DNA from: JAIQFL01 sp035501495
Lineage (GTDB): Bacteria > Acidobacteriota > Terriglobia > Bryobacterales > Bryobacteraceae
Assembly (NCBI GenBank): GCA_035501495.1
Contig: DATJWB010000016.1
Span: 1 to 64,000, forward strand
Length of the DNA: 64,000 nucleotides
Reading direction: 5' to 3'
Each line of letters begins with the position of its first letter. Position 1 is the first letter of the stretch. Below, piece by piece: positions 35,610 to 44,698 of the stretch. The position numbers and the translations under genes are program-made. The notes beneath the pieces were generated by a model. That model had not been told where the DNA came from. It was given only the letters and a program-made list of their open reading frames with translations, and ran no database searches.

Positions 35610-36595
35610 AGCCCGAGTTCGAGGTGTTTGCGAAGATGGGGGTGCCGCATCCATGCTGCGTTCCCAGCCAGCAGCGCGCGCGGCAACTCCAGGATTGCCG
35701 GCGGGCCACGGCCGAGCGCTTGCGCGCGGCCGGGGGATCGCGCGAAGGTATGATACACCTGCCGGGCGGGAGGTTTCTGATGGGAACGGACTACCCGGGT
35801 TATCCGGCGGACGGCGAGGGGCCCGTCCGCGAGACCGGCGTGGACGGTTTCTGGGTGGATGCCGAGCCGGTGCGAAACTGGCAGTTTCAGGAATTCGTCG
35901 CGGCCGCAGATTATCGGACTGAGGCCGAGCGCTTCGGATGGTCGTTCGTCTTCCGCGGACACATCCCACCGCATCGCTTCGGGGCGCTCGTGGACCAGAC
36001 GGTTCCCGGCCTCAGTTGGTGGTGTAAGGTGAGGGGCGCGGACTGGCGGCATCCCGAAGGGCCTGACTCGTCGATAGAAGGGCGGGAAGGGTATCCGGTG
36101 GTGCACGTTTCGTGGAACGACGCGCTGGCATGGTGCGCCTGGGCGCACAAGCGGCTGCCCACCGAAGCCGAGTGGGAATACGCGGCGCGCGGCGGCCTGG
36201 AGCAAAAGCTGTATCCCTGGGGCGACGAACTGACACCGGAAGGGCGCCATCTTTGCAACATCTGGCAGGGCGAATTTCCGGACCACGATACGGGCGAAGA
36301 CGGGTACACCGCGCCCGCTCCGGCAACGGCATTTCCGCCCAATCGATTCGGGCTCTACGGAGTGGCGGGCAACACCTGGGAATGGTGCGCCGACTGGTTC
36401 GATCCCGTCTGGCACGTGACGGCATCGCCGTTCAATCCGGTGGGACCGCCGCGAGGCACCGGCAGGGTGATGAAGGGCGGGTCGTACCTGTGTCACCACT
36501 CGTACTGCAACCGCTATCGGGTGGCGGCGCGGACGTCGAACACACCGGACAGCAGCACCACCAACATCGGCTTCCGGTGCGTGTCCGACGTGTAG
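35606..36595 (+). CDS. Formylglycine-generating enzyme (SUMF1/FGE family)
   Basis: A 329-residue FGE-sulfatase-domain protein. The catalytic cysteine pair is conserved: Cys296 and Cys301 in GGSYLCHHSYCNRYRVAART, followed by S-N-T-P-D-S-S and the final GFRC. The start of the domain shows HLPGGRFLMGTDYPG near 51-65, and RLPTEAEWEYAARGG near 183-197 is typical. The enzyme oxidises a Cys in C-x-P-x-R motifs of sulfatases to formylglycine. Both Cys suggest a working aerobic FGE. No sulfatase is in the window, and the parvulin gene overlaps upstream. Confidence 0.93.
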   Translation: MKPEFEVFAKMGVPHPCCVPSQQRARQLQDCRRATAERLRAAGGSREGMIHLPGGRFLMGTDYPGYPADGEGPVRETGVDGFWVDAEPVRNWQFQEFVAAADYRTEAERFGWSFVFRGHIPPHRFGALVDQTVPGLSWWCKVRGADWRHPEGPDSSIEGREGYPVVHVSWNDALAWCAWAHKRLPTEAEWEYAARGGLEQKLYPWGDELTPEGRHLCNIWQGEFPDHDTGEDGYTAPAPATAFPPNRFGLYGVAGNTWEWCADWFDPVWHVTASPFNPVGPPRGTGRVMKGGSYLCHHSYCNRYRVAARTSNTPDSSTTNIGFRCVSDV

Positions 36596-36648
36596 GCAAG
36601 GTAGACCAGGGGCCGCTCCCGGAAACACCACAGCGATACGATCGAGGT

Positions 36649-36957
36649 ATGGTACACATTGGCATCAAGGGGCATGTGATTGCACTCGATAGTGTCACCG
36701 GCCAGGAAATCTGGCGCACCAGATTGAGGGGCGACTTTGTCAACCTGGCGCTGGCAGACGGAAATCTTTACGCCACCGCCAACGGCCAACTGTACTGCCT
36801 GGATCCCGGGACCGGTCACATCCGATGGAAAAACGAGCTGAAGGGGCTCGGGTTCGGGCTCATCAGCATCGCAACCGGCGGCAGCCAGCAAATAATCCTG
36901 AAGCAGGAGAGGGATCGGCAAGAGGCGGCCACCACTGGGGCAACGAGCGCGACATAG
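36649..36957 (+). CDS. Short PQQ-like beta-propeller repeat protein
   Basis: A 102-residue protein with PQQ-enzyme-type blades: HVIALDSVTGQEIWRTRLRG (residues 9-28) and QLYCLDPGTGHIRWKNELKG (47-66), each with the G-x-x-x-W hallmark. A full propeller needs seven or eight such blades, so this is either a fragment or a minimal two-blade protein that must assemble. The end (QERDRQEAATTGATSAT) is polar. No ribosome site is obvious. It lies 54 bp after the FGE gene. Confidence 0.55.
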   Translation: MVHIGIKGHVIALDSVTGQEIWRTRLRGDFVNLALADGNLYATANGQLYCLDPGTGHIRWKNELKGLGFGLISIATGGSQQIILKQERDRQEAATTGATSAT

Positions 36958-36966
36958 GGTGGCAGG

Positions 36967-39411
36967 TCACTCGCAGCGCAAGGCCGCGATGGGGTCGATT
37001 TTCGCCGCCCGGCGCGCCGGCCAGTAGCTGGCGAACAGCGCCACGGCCGTCAGCAGCAGGGCGACTCCGCCGAGCACCGCGGGATCGAGCGGACGCACAT
37101 CGTAGAGCATCCCCGAAAGCAGGCGCGTGATGCCGGCGGAACCCGCGATGCCTGCCGCAACTCCAACCAGCACCCAGAGCATGCTGCCGTTCACCATCAG
37201 CCGCAGCACGTCCAAGGTCCCGGCGCCGAGCGCCATGCGGATGCCGATCTCGCGGGTGCGCTGCGCCACGGAGTGGCCCACCACACCGACGATCCCCACC
37301 GCGGCCAGCGTCAGAGCCACCACGGAAAAGACGCTGAGCAGGAGCATGGGGAAGCGGCGCGAGCCTGTCGAGCCGCTGACTACCTGCTCCATGGTCGTCA
37401 CACCGGAAACGGGCTGTTCCGGCAGAACACTTGCCAGCGCCTGCTTGACCGGGCCGGTGAACGTCACCGGCGCGCCGATGGTACGTACCACGACACTCAT
37501 CACCGGCCACCCGGCTTGCGCAAAGGGCCGGAAAAACCCTCGCCGCATGGGCGCGTCCAGCCCCAGATGGTGCACATCGCCAGCCACGCCGACGATGGTG
37601 AGACGCGGTCCGTCGGTTCCACCGAGCCGGACCGCTTTACCGACGGGATCCTGGTCGGGCCAGAAAGCGCGCGCCATGGTTTCGTTGATCACGATCACGG
37701 CAGGCGCACCGACGGTGTCCTGCGCGGTGAACTCGCGGCCTTTCCGGATGGGAATGCCCATCGTACGGAAGTAGTTCGGGCAGGCAACGGAATAGTCTGC
37801 ACCCGGCAACTCACCGGGTGCGGCGGGCGGGCGGCCTTCGATCTGGAAGCCGCGGCCGGCGTTCCCGCGAAGGGGCAGGTGCGCGACGGCACCCACGGAC
37901 AGGACACCCGGGATGGCGGACACCCGCTCATCGAGGTCCTGGCAGAATCGCGGCAGTCCAGGAGGACCGACGTAGATTTCCTCTTGCGGCACCGACATGC
38001 CCAGGATCAGCACATTGTTGGGATTGAATCCGGGGGCCACGCCCAAGAGGCGAGTCATACTTTTGATCATCAGGCCGGCTCCGGATAATACGACCAACGC
38101 GAGTGCGACTTCCGACGCCACCAGCACCTGGCGCAGCCGGTTTTGTCCGCCGCTGCTCCCGGTGCGCCCGCCTTCCTTCAGCGGAGCGTTGACGTCGGTG
38201 CGCAGCGCGCTGAGGGCAGGCGCCACGCCGAACAGGACGCCGGTCAGGCACGAGACCACGAGGGCGAACGCAAAAACGCGGCCATCCATCGAGATCGAAG
38301 TCACGGGACGGAGAGGCAGGTAGAGGGAGCCAAGATGAAAGGCGCTGAACAGAAGGCGGTTACTCACGGCGGCAAAGATCAGCCCGGCGACGCCTCCCAC
38401 GAGGGCCAGCAAGAGGTTCTCCGCGAATAGCTGGCGTGCGATGCGAGAGGACGGCGCGCCCAGGGCAAGCCGGATGGCGAACTCCTTTTGCCGAGCCGCG
38501 CCCCGCGCCAGCAGCAGGTTGGCAACATTCACGCAAGCGATCAGCAGGACAAACGCCACCGCCGCAAGCAGGGTAAGCATGGTGTGCCGCAGGCCCTGCA
38601 TCCCGAACTCTTCCAGCGCCGACACCGTGGCGCCCATATTCGCGTCTTCCGCAGGATGTTCGAGGACGACGTTGTGCGCTACCGCCTCCATCTCCGACCT
38701 TGCCTGCTCCACGCTGACACCGGGTTTGAGGCGGGCAATCGCGATGAAGCTGTTCTCGCCGCGGCTGAAATCGGTCTTGGTGTAGCCTACCGGCACCCAG
38801 AGCTTTCGCTCGTCGCTCCAGAACTGCCACCCGAATTCGGGCGGCATCACGCCGATCACGGTGAATTCCGCGCTGTCGATCCGAATGCTGCTGCCCACGA
38901 GCGAGGGATCGCCGCCATAGCGCGACTTCCAGAGCCCGTAGCTGAGGACGACCACGTGATCTCTGCCGAGAGTCTCTTCCTCGGGAAGGAAGGTGCGCCC
39001 GAGCAGCGGTTTCACACCCAGGACTTGAAAGAAGCCCGATGACACTCGCAATCCCGAAACCTGCTCCGCCTCCTGCGAGCTATTGGTGGTGGAGAGGTTG
39101 TACCCGCGGCCGGCGGAATCGAAGATGGCCATGCTTTCGAAGGAATGGCTCTGCCGCTGGAAGTCCTGGAAGTTCGGCGCAGAGACGATGTTCCAATTGT
39201 CCGGGCCTTTGCCGAACGTTTCCCACACCAGCACCAGCCGGTCGCCGCCCGGAAACGGTATCGGCTTCAGCAAGGTATTGTTGATCACGCTGAAGATGGT
39301 GGTGTTGGCGCCAATCCCGAGCGCCAGCGTCAGCATCGCTACCAGCATGAAGCCCGGGTTCCGGGCGATATTCCGGGCGCCGTAGCGCACGTCATCGAGA
39401 ACGTTTGCCAT
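36967..39411 (-). CDS. MacB/FtsX-like orphan permease (ADOP type)
   Basis: An 814-residue permease without a prefix domain. The first helix is near residues 20-44 (LVAMLTLALGIGANTTIFSV), followed by a MacB core to about 270, an FtsX block near 275-420 (NLLLARGAARQKEFAIRLALGAPSSRI), a second core, and a final block ending DPIAALRCE. No PadR gene or ATPase is next to it. Its 3' end lies 9 bp from the convergent propeller-repeat gene. The substrate is unknown; other members in the window are only moderately similar. Confidence 0.9.
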   Translation of the reverse strand: MANVLDDVRYGARNIARNPGFMLVAMLTLALGIGANTTIFSVINNTLLKPIPFPGGDRLVLVWETFGKGPDNWNIVSAPNFQDFQRQSHSFESMAIFDSAGRGYNLSTTNSSQEAEQVSGLRVSSGFFQVLGVKPLLGRTFLPEEETLGRDHVVVLSYGLWKSRYGGDPSLVGSSIRIDSAEFTVIGVMPPEFGWQFWSDERKLWVPVGYTKTDFSRGENSFIAIARLKPGVSVEQARSEMEAVAHNVVLEHPAEDANMGATVSALEEFGMQGLRHTMLTLLAAVAFVLLIACVNVANLLLARGAARQKEFAIRLALGAPSSRIARQLFAENLLLALVGGVAGLIFAAVSNRLLFSAFHLGSLYLPLRPVTSISMDGRVFAFALVVSCLTGVLFGVAPALSALRTDVNAPLKEGGRTGSSGGQNRLRQVLVASEVALALVVLSGAGLMIKSMTRLLGVAPGFNPNNVLILGMSVPQEEIYVGPPGLPRFCQDLDERVSAIPGVLSVGAVAHLPLRGNAGRGFQIEGRPPAAPGELPGADYSVACPNYFRTMGIPIRKGREFTAQDTVGAPAVIVINETMARAFWPDQDPVGKAVRLGGTDGPRLTIVGVAGDVHHLGLDAPMRRGFFRPFAQAGWPVMSVVVRTIGAPVTFTGPVKQALASVLPEQPVSGVTTMEQVVSGSTGSRRFPMLLLSVFSVVALTLAAVGIVGVVGHSVAQRTREIGIRMALGAGTLDVLRLMVNGSMLWVLVGVAAGIAGSAGITRLLSGMLYDVRPLDPAVLGGVALLLTAVALFASYWPARRAAKIDPIAALRCE

Positions 39412-39520
39412 GCCTTCACCTCGCCGCCCTATCGATACAATACTGCAGACGGCGGCGGAGGTTGCAGGTTAGGCGAACTGGGACGGGCTTCATGACCATA
39501 GCGACAGGCGCCTCCAACAG

Positions 39521-39625
39521 ACTCGAAAACCCTTCCGGCCATTCGAGACGGTGGACGCCCGACAAGCGTCCCGATGAGTCGGGACGCGGCAGGCAGGAGT
39601 GCCAGTCAGGAGTGCCTGCGCCACG
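39521..39625 (+). repeat. Two-hairpin dispersed repeat, copy 7
   Basis: A long rightward copy with the CTCGAAAACCCTTC lead-in. The hairpin at 39566-39587 has arms GCGTCCCG and CGGGACGC around ATGAGT. The second hairpin carries a 13-base internal duplication (two GTCAGGAGTGCC-like units). It lies in the gap between a leftward permease gene and the end of the aldo/keto reductase gene. Confidence 0.85.
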
Positions 39626-39663
39626 TCGCACGGAGCCTGGGTACAGGCGGTACTGCTGTAGCG

Positions 39664-40653
39664 TCACGCCCCCAGAATCGAATCGATCCGGACGAATTCG
39701 TCGGGGGTGAATGCCAGGTTGGCGAGCGCCGCCACGTCCTGCTCGATCTGCTCCACACGGCTCGCACCAATCAGCGCGCTGGTCATCGCGCCATGGCGCA
39801 ACACCCAGACCAGAGCCATCTGCGCCAGGCTTTGCCCACGCTGGCGCGCCACTTCGTTGAGCGCCCGCGCCTGTCCGATGGTCCGGTCATCCACCTGTTC
39901 GCGCTTCAGATAGGTATTGGGCTTTCCGGCCCGCGAATCGGCGGGTATGCCGTTGAGATAGCGGTCGGTCAGCAGCCCTTGCGCGAGCGGGCAGAAAGCG
40001 ATACCGCCGACTCCGGCGGCCTCCAGCAGGGCGAGGAGGCCGGCCTCGGCCGTCCGCCGGAACATCGAATAGCTGAACTGATGGATCAGGCATGGCGTTC
40101 CCAAACGGCGCAGAACCGCGAGGGCCTTGGACGTCTGCTCCACGCTGTAGTTCGAAATGCCGGCGTAGAGCGCCTTCCCCGAGCGCACCGCATGGTCGAG
40201 CGCCCCCATGGTTTCCTCGATGGGTGTTTCCGGGTCGGGCCGGTGCGAGTAAAAGATGTCCACGTACTCGAGGCCCATGCGCTTCAAGCTCTGATCGAGG
40301 CTGGCGATGAGATACTTGCGCGATCCCCAGTTGCCATAGGGACCGGGCCACATATCGTAGCCTGCCTTGGTGGAGATGATCAGCTCGTCGCGCCAGGGCT
40401 TGAGGTCCTGGCGCAGGGCCTCTCCGAAGGTCTCTTCCGCCGAGCCGTAGGGCGGACCGTAGTTGTTTGCCAGGTCGAAGTGGGTAATGCCGAGATCGAA
40501 GGCCCGGCACAACATGGCCCGGCAATTGTCGATGGGCTCGAGCCCGCCAAAGTTGTGCCAGAGACCGAGGGAAATGGCCGGCAATTTTACGCCGCTCGCG
40601 CCCGAGCGGCGGTAAACCATGGCGTCGTACCGGTCTGGGCGCGGTGAATACAT
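39664..40653 (-). CDS. Aldo/keto reductase, YghZ/Gpr-like
   Basis: A 329-residue NADPH-dependent reductase. The catalytic tetrad is visible: Asp60 and Tyr65 in FDLANNYG, Lys96 in STKAGYDMWPGPYG, and His137 in YSHRPDP. The start MYSPRPDRYDAMVYRRSG and the segment LPAISLGLWHNFG match the YghZ (L-glyceraldehyde 3-phosphate reductase) subgroup, which detoxifies L-GAP and methylglyoxal. It ends near a dispersed-repeat copy, and the next gene in the same direction lies 19 bp upstream. Confidence 0.92.
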   Translation of the reverse strand: MYSPRPDRYDAMVYRRSGASGVKLPAISLGLWHNFGGLEPIDNCRAMLCRAFDLGITHFDLANNYGPPYGSAEETFGEALRQDLKPWRDELIISTKAGYDMWPGPYGNWGSRKYLIASLDQSLKRMGLEYVDIFYSHRPDPETPIEETMGALDHAVRSGKALYAGISNYSVEQTSKALAVLRRLGTPCLIHQFSYSMFRRTAEAGLLALLEAAGVGGIAFCPLAQGLLTDRYLNGIPADSRAGKPNTYLKREQVDDRTIGQARALNEVARQRGQSLAQMALVWVLRHGAMTSALIGASRVEQIEQDVAALANLAFTPDEFVRIDSILGA

Positions 40654-40672
40654 CGACTCGGCCGCGAATGAA

Positions 40673-41293
40673 TTAGTGGAGCTTCTCCTGGAACTGGCCG
40701 GTGGATGCGTCCACGTACACCGAGAAGTTGGCCGTTCCCACCGATTCTCCCCAGATGACTCGCCACACCGGATCCGGGTACTTGGCGATCTTCTCCAACA
40801 GGAAGGTAATCGGCTTGCCGGGGTTCTTCTTGTCGTAATCGGTCCCTTCCTTGAGGGCGGTTTCGTAAGCGGCGTCCGTGTCTACCTTGACCGCGGCCAT
40901 CAGAAACGGAGTATTCTCGCCGTGCGGACCAGACCAGGATTCTTCCAGGCCGGCGAATACGCCTTTGTGCAGGTTGCCTTGCGCCTCGATGATCGAATAG
41001 GTGTAGCTCCGCGACTGGTTGCGGGTAGCGGAAGTGAAGGTGGCTTGCCAGGCGGCTGCTTTGCCGCGCGGAACGTCGGGCACGTCCGAGAGCGCCACGG
41101 TGTTCATCTTGAGCACCTGTGCGTCGGGTGCCCATGAGCGCGCCACCTGGTACATCTTGAACAGCGCGCTCTGGCCCGTGACCGGCTCGGGCGGCTTTTC
41201 CGCCTCTTTCTTGGCCGCGGGAGCGGGAGTATTGTCCGAACAACTCGTCAGTAAGACCAGCGCAACGCTCAGCAGGACGGAGAGCTTTCTCAT
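40673..41293 (-). CDS. Lipoprotein of unknown function
   Basis: A 206-residue protein with a lipoprotein signal: hydrophobic residues 4-15 and a lipobox L-T-S-Cys18. A short Pro/Ala/Lys linker follows, then a domain of about 160 residues with alternating hydrophobic residues, including SRSYTYSIIEAQGNL and a C-terminal PVWRVIWGESVGTANFSVYVDASTG, a pattern reminiscent of PepSY-like beta strands. The start at 41293 is preferred to an ATG 6 bases earlier. It is followed after 19 bp by the aldo/keto reductase gene, in the same direction. Function unknown. Confidence 0.75.
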   Translation of the reverse strand: MRKLSVLLSVALVLLTSCSDNTPAPAAKKEAEKPPEPVTGQSALFKMYQVARSWAPDAQVLKMNTVALSDVPDVPRGKAAAWQATFTSATRNQSRSYTYSIIEAQGNLHKGVFAGLEESWSGPHGENTPFLMAAVKVDTDAAYETALKEGTDYDKKNPGKPITFLLEKIAKYPDPVWRVIWGESVGTANFSVYVDASTGQFQEKLH

Positions 41294-41347
41294 AGGCACC
41301 TTCGTGCCATTCTAACAGCGGATGCGAGATCGCGGGGGAACCTTGCA

Positions 41348-41968
41348 CTACTCGAGGGCGACGGCCCGTCGGATCTCGTCGCGGTCGCGATTGGCTTTCC
41401 CGGCCGCCAGGCCAAAGGCCCACCACACGCAGACCAGTGCCGCCCCGGTGAGCAGGAACGGCCAAGGCCCCGCGCAGAAGCGGAAGAGCCGCGAGGATGG
41501 ATCGAGCCCCCTGGCCCTGGCGACGATGGCCGGGCCGCCGCCCAACCAGGAGGCCGCGATGCTCGGCAGAAGAAGCGGCAGGCGGCGCCGAATGCGCAGA
41601 TACCCCCGGCCCCTCTCATCGTGCTGACGTTCCAGAAATCGCACACATGATTCACCAGGGTGGATTCGTCCCGCTCCGCGCTCGAATTCCGTCGCAAAGA
41701 CAAATGCGAGCACGCCGAACGCCCAGGCCTGTCCAAACCGTATCCATGGCTGGCCGGCCGAATAGACGTTGTAGAGAAAGGCCGCCGCCACCGCGGACAA
41801 CCCAATGGATCCAGCCCAGAACACAAGCGTGTTGAGCCTCTGCCGGGATCGCACCAAGGCCGCCAACTCTTCAGGCCGTATTTTGACCGGCCCCATCTCG
41901 TCACCTTCTCCCTGGCCTCGCCAAACACCCTCGGGCGAGTCCGGTGCATGCGATTCGTCACATGGCAT
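41348..41968 (-). CDS. Membrane protein coupled to an ECF sigma factor
   Basis: A 206-residue protein with two hydrophobic segments near residues 47-63 and 78-92 and two more near 128-148 and 167-188, with a 30-residue cytosolic N-terminus. Its ATG overlaps the end of the sigma factor gene by 11 bp, the usual position of an anti-sigma factor. The anti-sigma zinc motif (H-x3-C-x2-C) is absent, so it would be an unusual one, or simply a co-expressed membrane protein. I recognise no named family. Confidence 0.6.
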   Translation of the reverse strand: MPCDESHAPDSPEGVWRGQGEGDEMGPVKIRPEELAALVRSRQRLNTLVFWAGSIGLSAVAAAFLYNVYSAGQPWIRFGQAWAFGVLAFVFATEFERGAGRIHPGESCVRFLERQHDERGRGYLRIRRRLPLLLPSIAASWLGGGPAIVARARGLDPSSRLFRFCAGPWPFLLTGAALVCVWWAFGLAAGKANRDRDEIRRAVALE

Positions 41969-42560
41969 CCGCGTCTCCTTTGCGATATTGCTGCCGGAGC
42001 AGTTTCTTGATCCGGTGTACTTTGGTGGCGACGTTGGTAGCGGTCAGTCCGCTCACCGCTGCGATATCCGCCGCGGATTCGCCTTCCAGGTACATGAGGA
42101 TTACCTGGCGCTCCAGCGGATTGAGCCGATAGATCAGCTCCAGGAGGGCGTTGGCGGAAAGGCGGCGGTGGATTTCGTTCTCGATGTAAACGGCGGAGCG
42201 GTCCGCTTCCAGGGCTTCCAGGTCGAGGAGGGCTCGTGCACGCCGGTTGCGGACTACATGCGATGCGCCGACGTTATGCGCCACGCGATACACCCAGGTC
42301 CGTAAGCTGCAGCGTCCGTCGAAGGATCCGAGGCTTCGCCAGAGTTCCACATGAATCTCCTGAAGCAGGTCCCGCTGCTTTTCGGGGTCGGCTTCATAGC
42401 CGCGGGCGAGACGGCGGATGGCGGCAGCGTACGCCCGGGCGGCCTCGCTGTACAGATCATCCTGCCGGCTACGGTCCAACGATTGTCTCTTCGCTCCCAA
42501 TTTGAGGTAGTCCCACCGTACCCTTGGTTTCTTACAATGGATAGTACGCCGGTCACGCAA
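41958..42560 (-). CDS. ECF-type RNA polymerase sigma factor
   Basis: A 200-residue sigma-70 family protein. Region 2 is seen in LQEIHVELWRSLGSFDGRCSLRTWVYRVAHNVGASHVVR (residues about 66-104) and region 4 in RLNPLERQVILMYLEGESAADIAAVSGLTATNVATKVHRIKKLL (about 144-187). It directs RNA polymerase to a small regulon, probably its own operon with the coupled membrane protein. The first 27 residues are unusual. A TTG at 42479 with a GGGAGCGAAGAG site upstream would give a more normal 173-residue protein. It is divergent from the secreted TPR gene, with about 100 bp between them. Confidence 0.88.
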   Translation of the reverse strand: MRDRRTIHCKKPRVRWDYLKLGAKRQSLDRSRQDDLYSEAARAYAAAIRRLARGYEADPEKQRDLLQEIHVELWRSLGSFDGRCSLRTWVYRVAHNVGASHVVRNRRARALLDLEALEADRSAVYIENEIHRRLSANALLELIYRLNPLERQVILMYLEGESAADIAAVSGLTATNVATKVHRIKKLLRQQYRKGDADAM

Positions 42561-42657
42561 TCTGTACTTTTGTGATTGCTATTCCCTGATCTGTCAACCT
42601 TTAACAACGCGTCACGATTGGTGTGTGCCATAATTACGACAGTATGAGGGAGGTGGT

Positions 42658-43947
42658 ATGGCTCCTCAAGCCCTACGGGTGATGGCACTTCTGGCGGCCG
42701 GCGGTTTCCTGCTGCCGCCGGGTTTTAGCCAAGGCCGTGGAGGTACAGGACCGCCCGCGGGAACGACCAGCACGGGCGGGAGTACGGGAAGTTCAAGTAT
42801 CGGCACGGGCGCCAGGACGCCGGGCACGGTTCCAACGACTCCTACCAACCCCTCGACTAACCCCACGCCCGGCACCATCACACAGCCCATTTACATCAGC
42901 GGCCGTGTCTTACTCGAGGACGGCACGCCGCCGCCCGAGCCCGTCACGATCGAGCGGGTGTGCAGCAGCGGTAGTCCGCACGCCGAAGGTTATACCGACG
43001 GCCAGGGATATTTTGGCATTCAACTGGGGCAGACGTTGGGCGTCATGCAGGACGCGTCGGAAATTGGTAATGGCTCCCCCAACGTTCTCGGCGACCCCAA
43101 CCGCAATGGAGTAGCACCACGGTCTTCGCTGGGCACGGGCGGTACCGCGGGCGGAACCAACCCCGACTTCCGGTACACGAATTGCGACCTGCAGGCCAAG
43201 CTGGCCGGCTACCGTTCGCAATTGGTGAGTCTGACCAATCACCGGGCGATGGACAATCCGGACATCGGTACGATCCTCCTGCACCGGATGAGCGCGACCG
43301 AAGGCACCACCGTCAGCGCGGCGTCGCTGGCAGCGCCCAAGGACGCGCGCAAAGCGTTCGACAAAGGCGAGGAGGCCGCCAGGAAGAAGAAATGGGATGA
43401 AGCCGAGAAGAGCTTCCAGAAGGCGGTAGACCTCTATCCCGGATATGCAGCCGCCTGGTACGAGTTGGGCCGGTTGCAGGCCAACGCGGCGCCCGATACC
43501 GCGCGCATCTCGTTTGAATGTGCCATGAAGGCCGATCCCAAATACGCGGCTCCATATGCCGACCTCGCCATGATTGAGGTTCAGGCCAAGAAGTGGAAGG
43601 AAGTGGTGAGCCTCACGGATCGCGGGATCCGCCTGGATGCGTTCGATTACCCCGAACTGTTCTTCTATAACGCAGTGGCCAATTACTACCTGAAAAACAG
43701 CGCGGTGGCGGAAAAGAACGTGCGGCAGGCCGTGAAACTGGATAGCCGGCACCATTATCCGCAAACGGCTTACCTGCTTGGATTGCTTCTGATCCAGCGG
43801 CAGGACTACGCCGGCGCGGCAGAGCAGATTCAGACCTACCTGAAGCTCGCGCCCGATGCCGACGATGCGCCGGCGGCCAAACAGAAGCTGGAACAGCTCG
43901 CCAAAATCTCCGCGCAAGGCGACTCCGCGCACAAGCAAGACCAATAG
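42658..43947 (+). CDS. Exported TPR protein with Gly/Thr-rich region
   Basis: A 429-residue protein. Residues 1-25 form a signal peptide ending near GFSQG. Residues about 26-75 are an almost pure Gly/Ser/Thr/Pro stretch. Then comes a carboxypeptidase-regulatory-like beta domain (ISGRVLLEDGTPPPEPVTIERVC ... DGQGYFGIQLG, about 80-125), and TPR repeats fill 235-420 (EEAARKKKWDEAEKSFQKAVDL). It is probably periplasmic or cell-surface. The start has a GGGAGGTG site upstream. The role is probably scaffolding. Confidence 0.85.
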   Translation: MAPQALRVMALLAAGGFLLPPGFSQGRGGTGPPAGTTSTGGSTGSSSIGTGARTPGTVPTTPTNPSTNPTPGTITQPIYISGRVLLEDGTPPPEPVTIERVCSSGSPHAEGYTDGQGYFGIQLGQTLGVMQDASEIGNGSPNVLGDPNRNGVAPRSSLGTGGTAGGTNPDFRYTNCDLQAKLAGYRSQLVSLTNHRAMDNPDIGTILLHRMSATEGTTVSAASLAAPKDARKAFDKGEEAARKKKWDEAEKSFQKAVDLYPGYAAAWYELGRLQANAAPDTARISFECAMKADPKYAAPYADLAMIEVQAKKWKEVVSLTDRGIRLDAFDYPELFFYNAVANYYLKNSAVAEKNVRQAVKLDSRHHYPQTAYLLGLLLIQRQDYAGAAEQIQTYLKLAPDADDAPAAKQKLEQLAKISAQGDSAHKQDQ

Positions 43948-43975
43948 CGAGGGGCACCGCTATCGCGTCCGGCGG

Positions 43976-44026
43976 CTGACAAGCGCCGCAATGAGTCGGG
44001 CGCGGCAGCCTCGAAGACCCCTTCGC
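43976..44026 (+). repeat. Two-hairpin dispersed repeat, copy 8 (degenerate)
   Basis: The first hairpin at 43983-44003 keeps the ATGAGT loop but the arms have lost pairs. The CCTCGAAGACCCCTTCG lead-in follows rather than precedes it, so the copy appears rearranged. It lies just after the secreted TPR gene, at the edge of the decayed region. Confidence 0.65.
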
Positions 44027-44311
44027 CACTACTGGCTTTTGGAAGCGATCCGAACCCAAAGTCTCCGGTTGGGCCGCGAAGGCTTACTGAGGAGACTCGG
44101 ATTCCCACCTGAAAGCAACGTATCCTGGCCAGGATCAACCGTGTTGCGGCTTGCCTGGTGGGAAGCAAGCCTCTTACCAATTCCAAGATAGCAGGCGGGT
44201 GCGAGCACGGCGGACTGTCAGGTTCGCCTGTGAGGCTACGGGCGATTCATTAAAGGGAATTAGGGGGCGAGAAATATTTTGCAAAATCGGAACCGGCTCG
44301 CACGGCAGCCT

Positions 44312-44693
44312 TCATTTTCCGGTTTTGAGCGCCAAGAACAGAAATCGGATTTCCGAATCCACTTCGGAAGGGTCCGCTACGGTCTCCGCGATTTCCTGCA
44401 TGAAGAGGACCCGGTAGCGTGTAGCGAAGACGGTGGATTGCGACTTTGAGCCCACCTTCGGTGGCGCCCATCTGGCGTGCCAGTTCGGCATATGGAACTT
44501 CAGCCTGACCCAACAGGAAAAGCTTGAGCTTCTCGAAATCATCCGGGCTGCCGTGCTGGATGAACTCGGCCCTGAGGCGCGAGACGGCCCTATCCAGCAG
44601 CAACACCGCCCAGCCGCGTTCGAAAATACCTTCGGGTGTTTCGTTATCCAGGGGCATCCCGCCTTGCCCGAGAACGCTCAGGATTCGATAAGA
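44312..44693 (-). pseudogene. Sigma-factor remnant joined to a kinase N-terminus fragment
   Basis: Reading leftward from 44693, the frame first gives SYRILSVLGQGGM, the glycine-loop start of a bacterial Ser/Thr protein kinase (44655-44693). The same frame continues with IFERGWAVLLLDRAVSRLRAEF and PYAELARQMGATEGGLKVAIHRLR, the C-terminal part of an ECF-like sigma factor (44424-44642). Near 44420 the frame shifts; the sigma factor then continues RYRVLFMQEIAETVADPSEVDSEIR to a stop at 44312. Region 2 of the sigma factor and the rest of the kinase are missing. This is debris of two genes that often stand side by side. Confidence 0.65.
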
Positions 44694-44698
44694 CCGCG

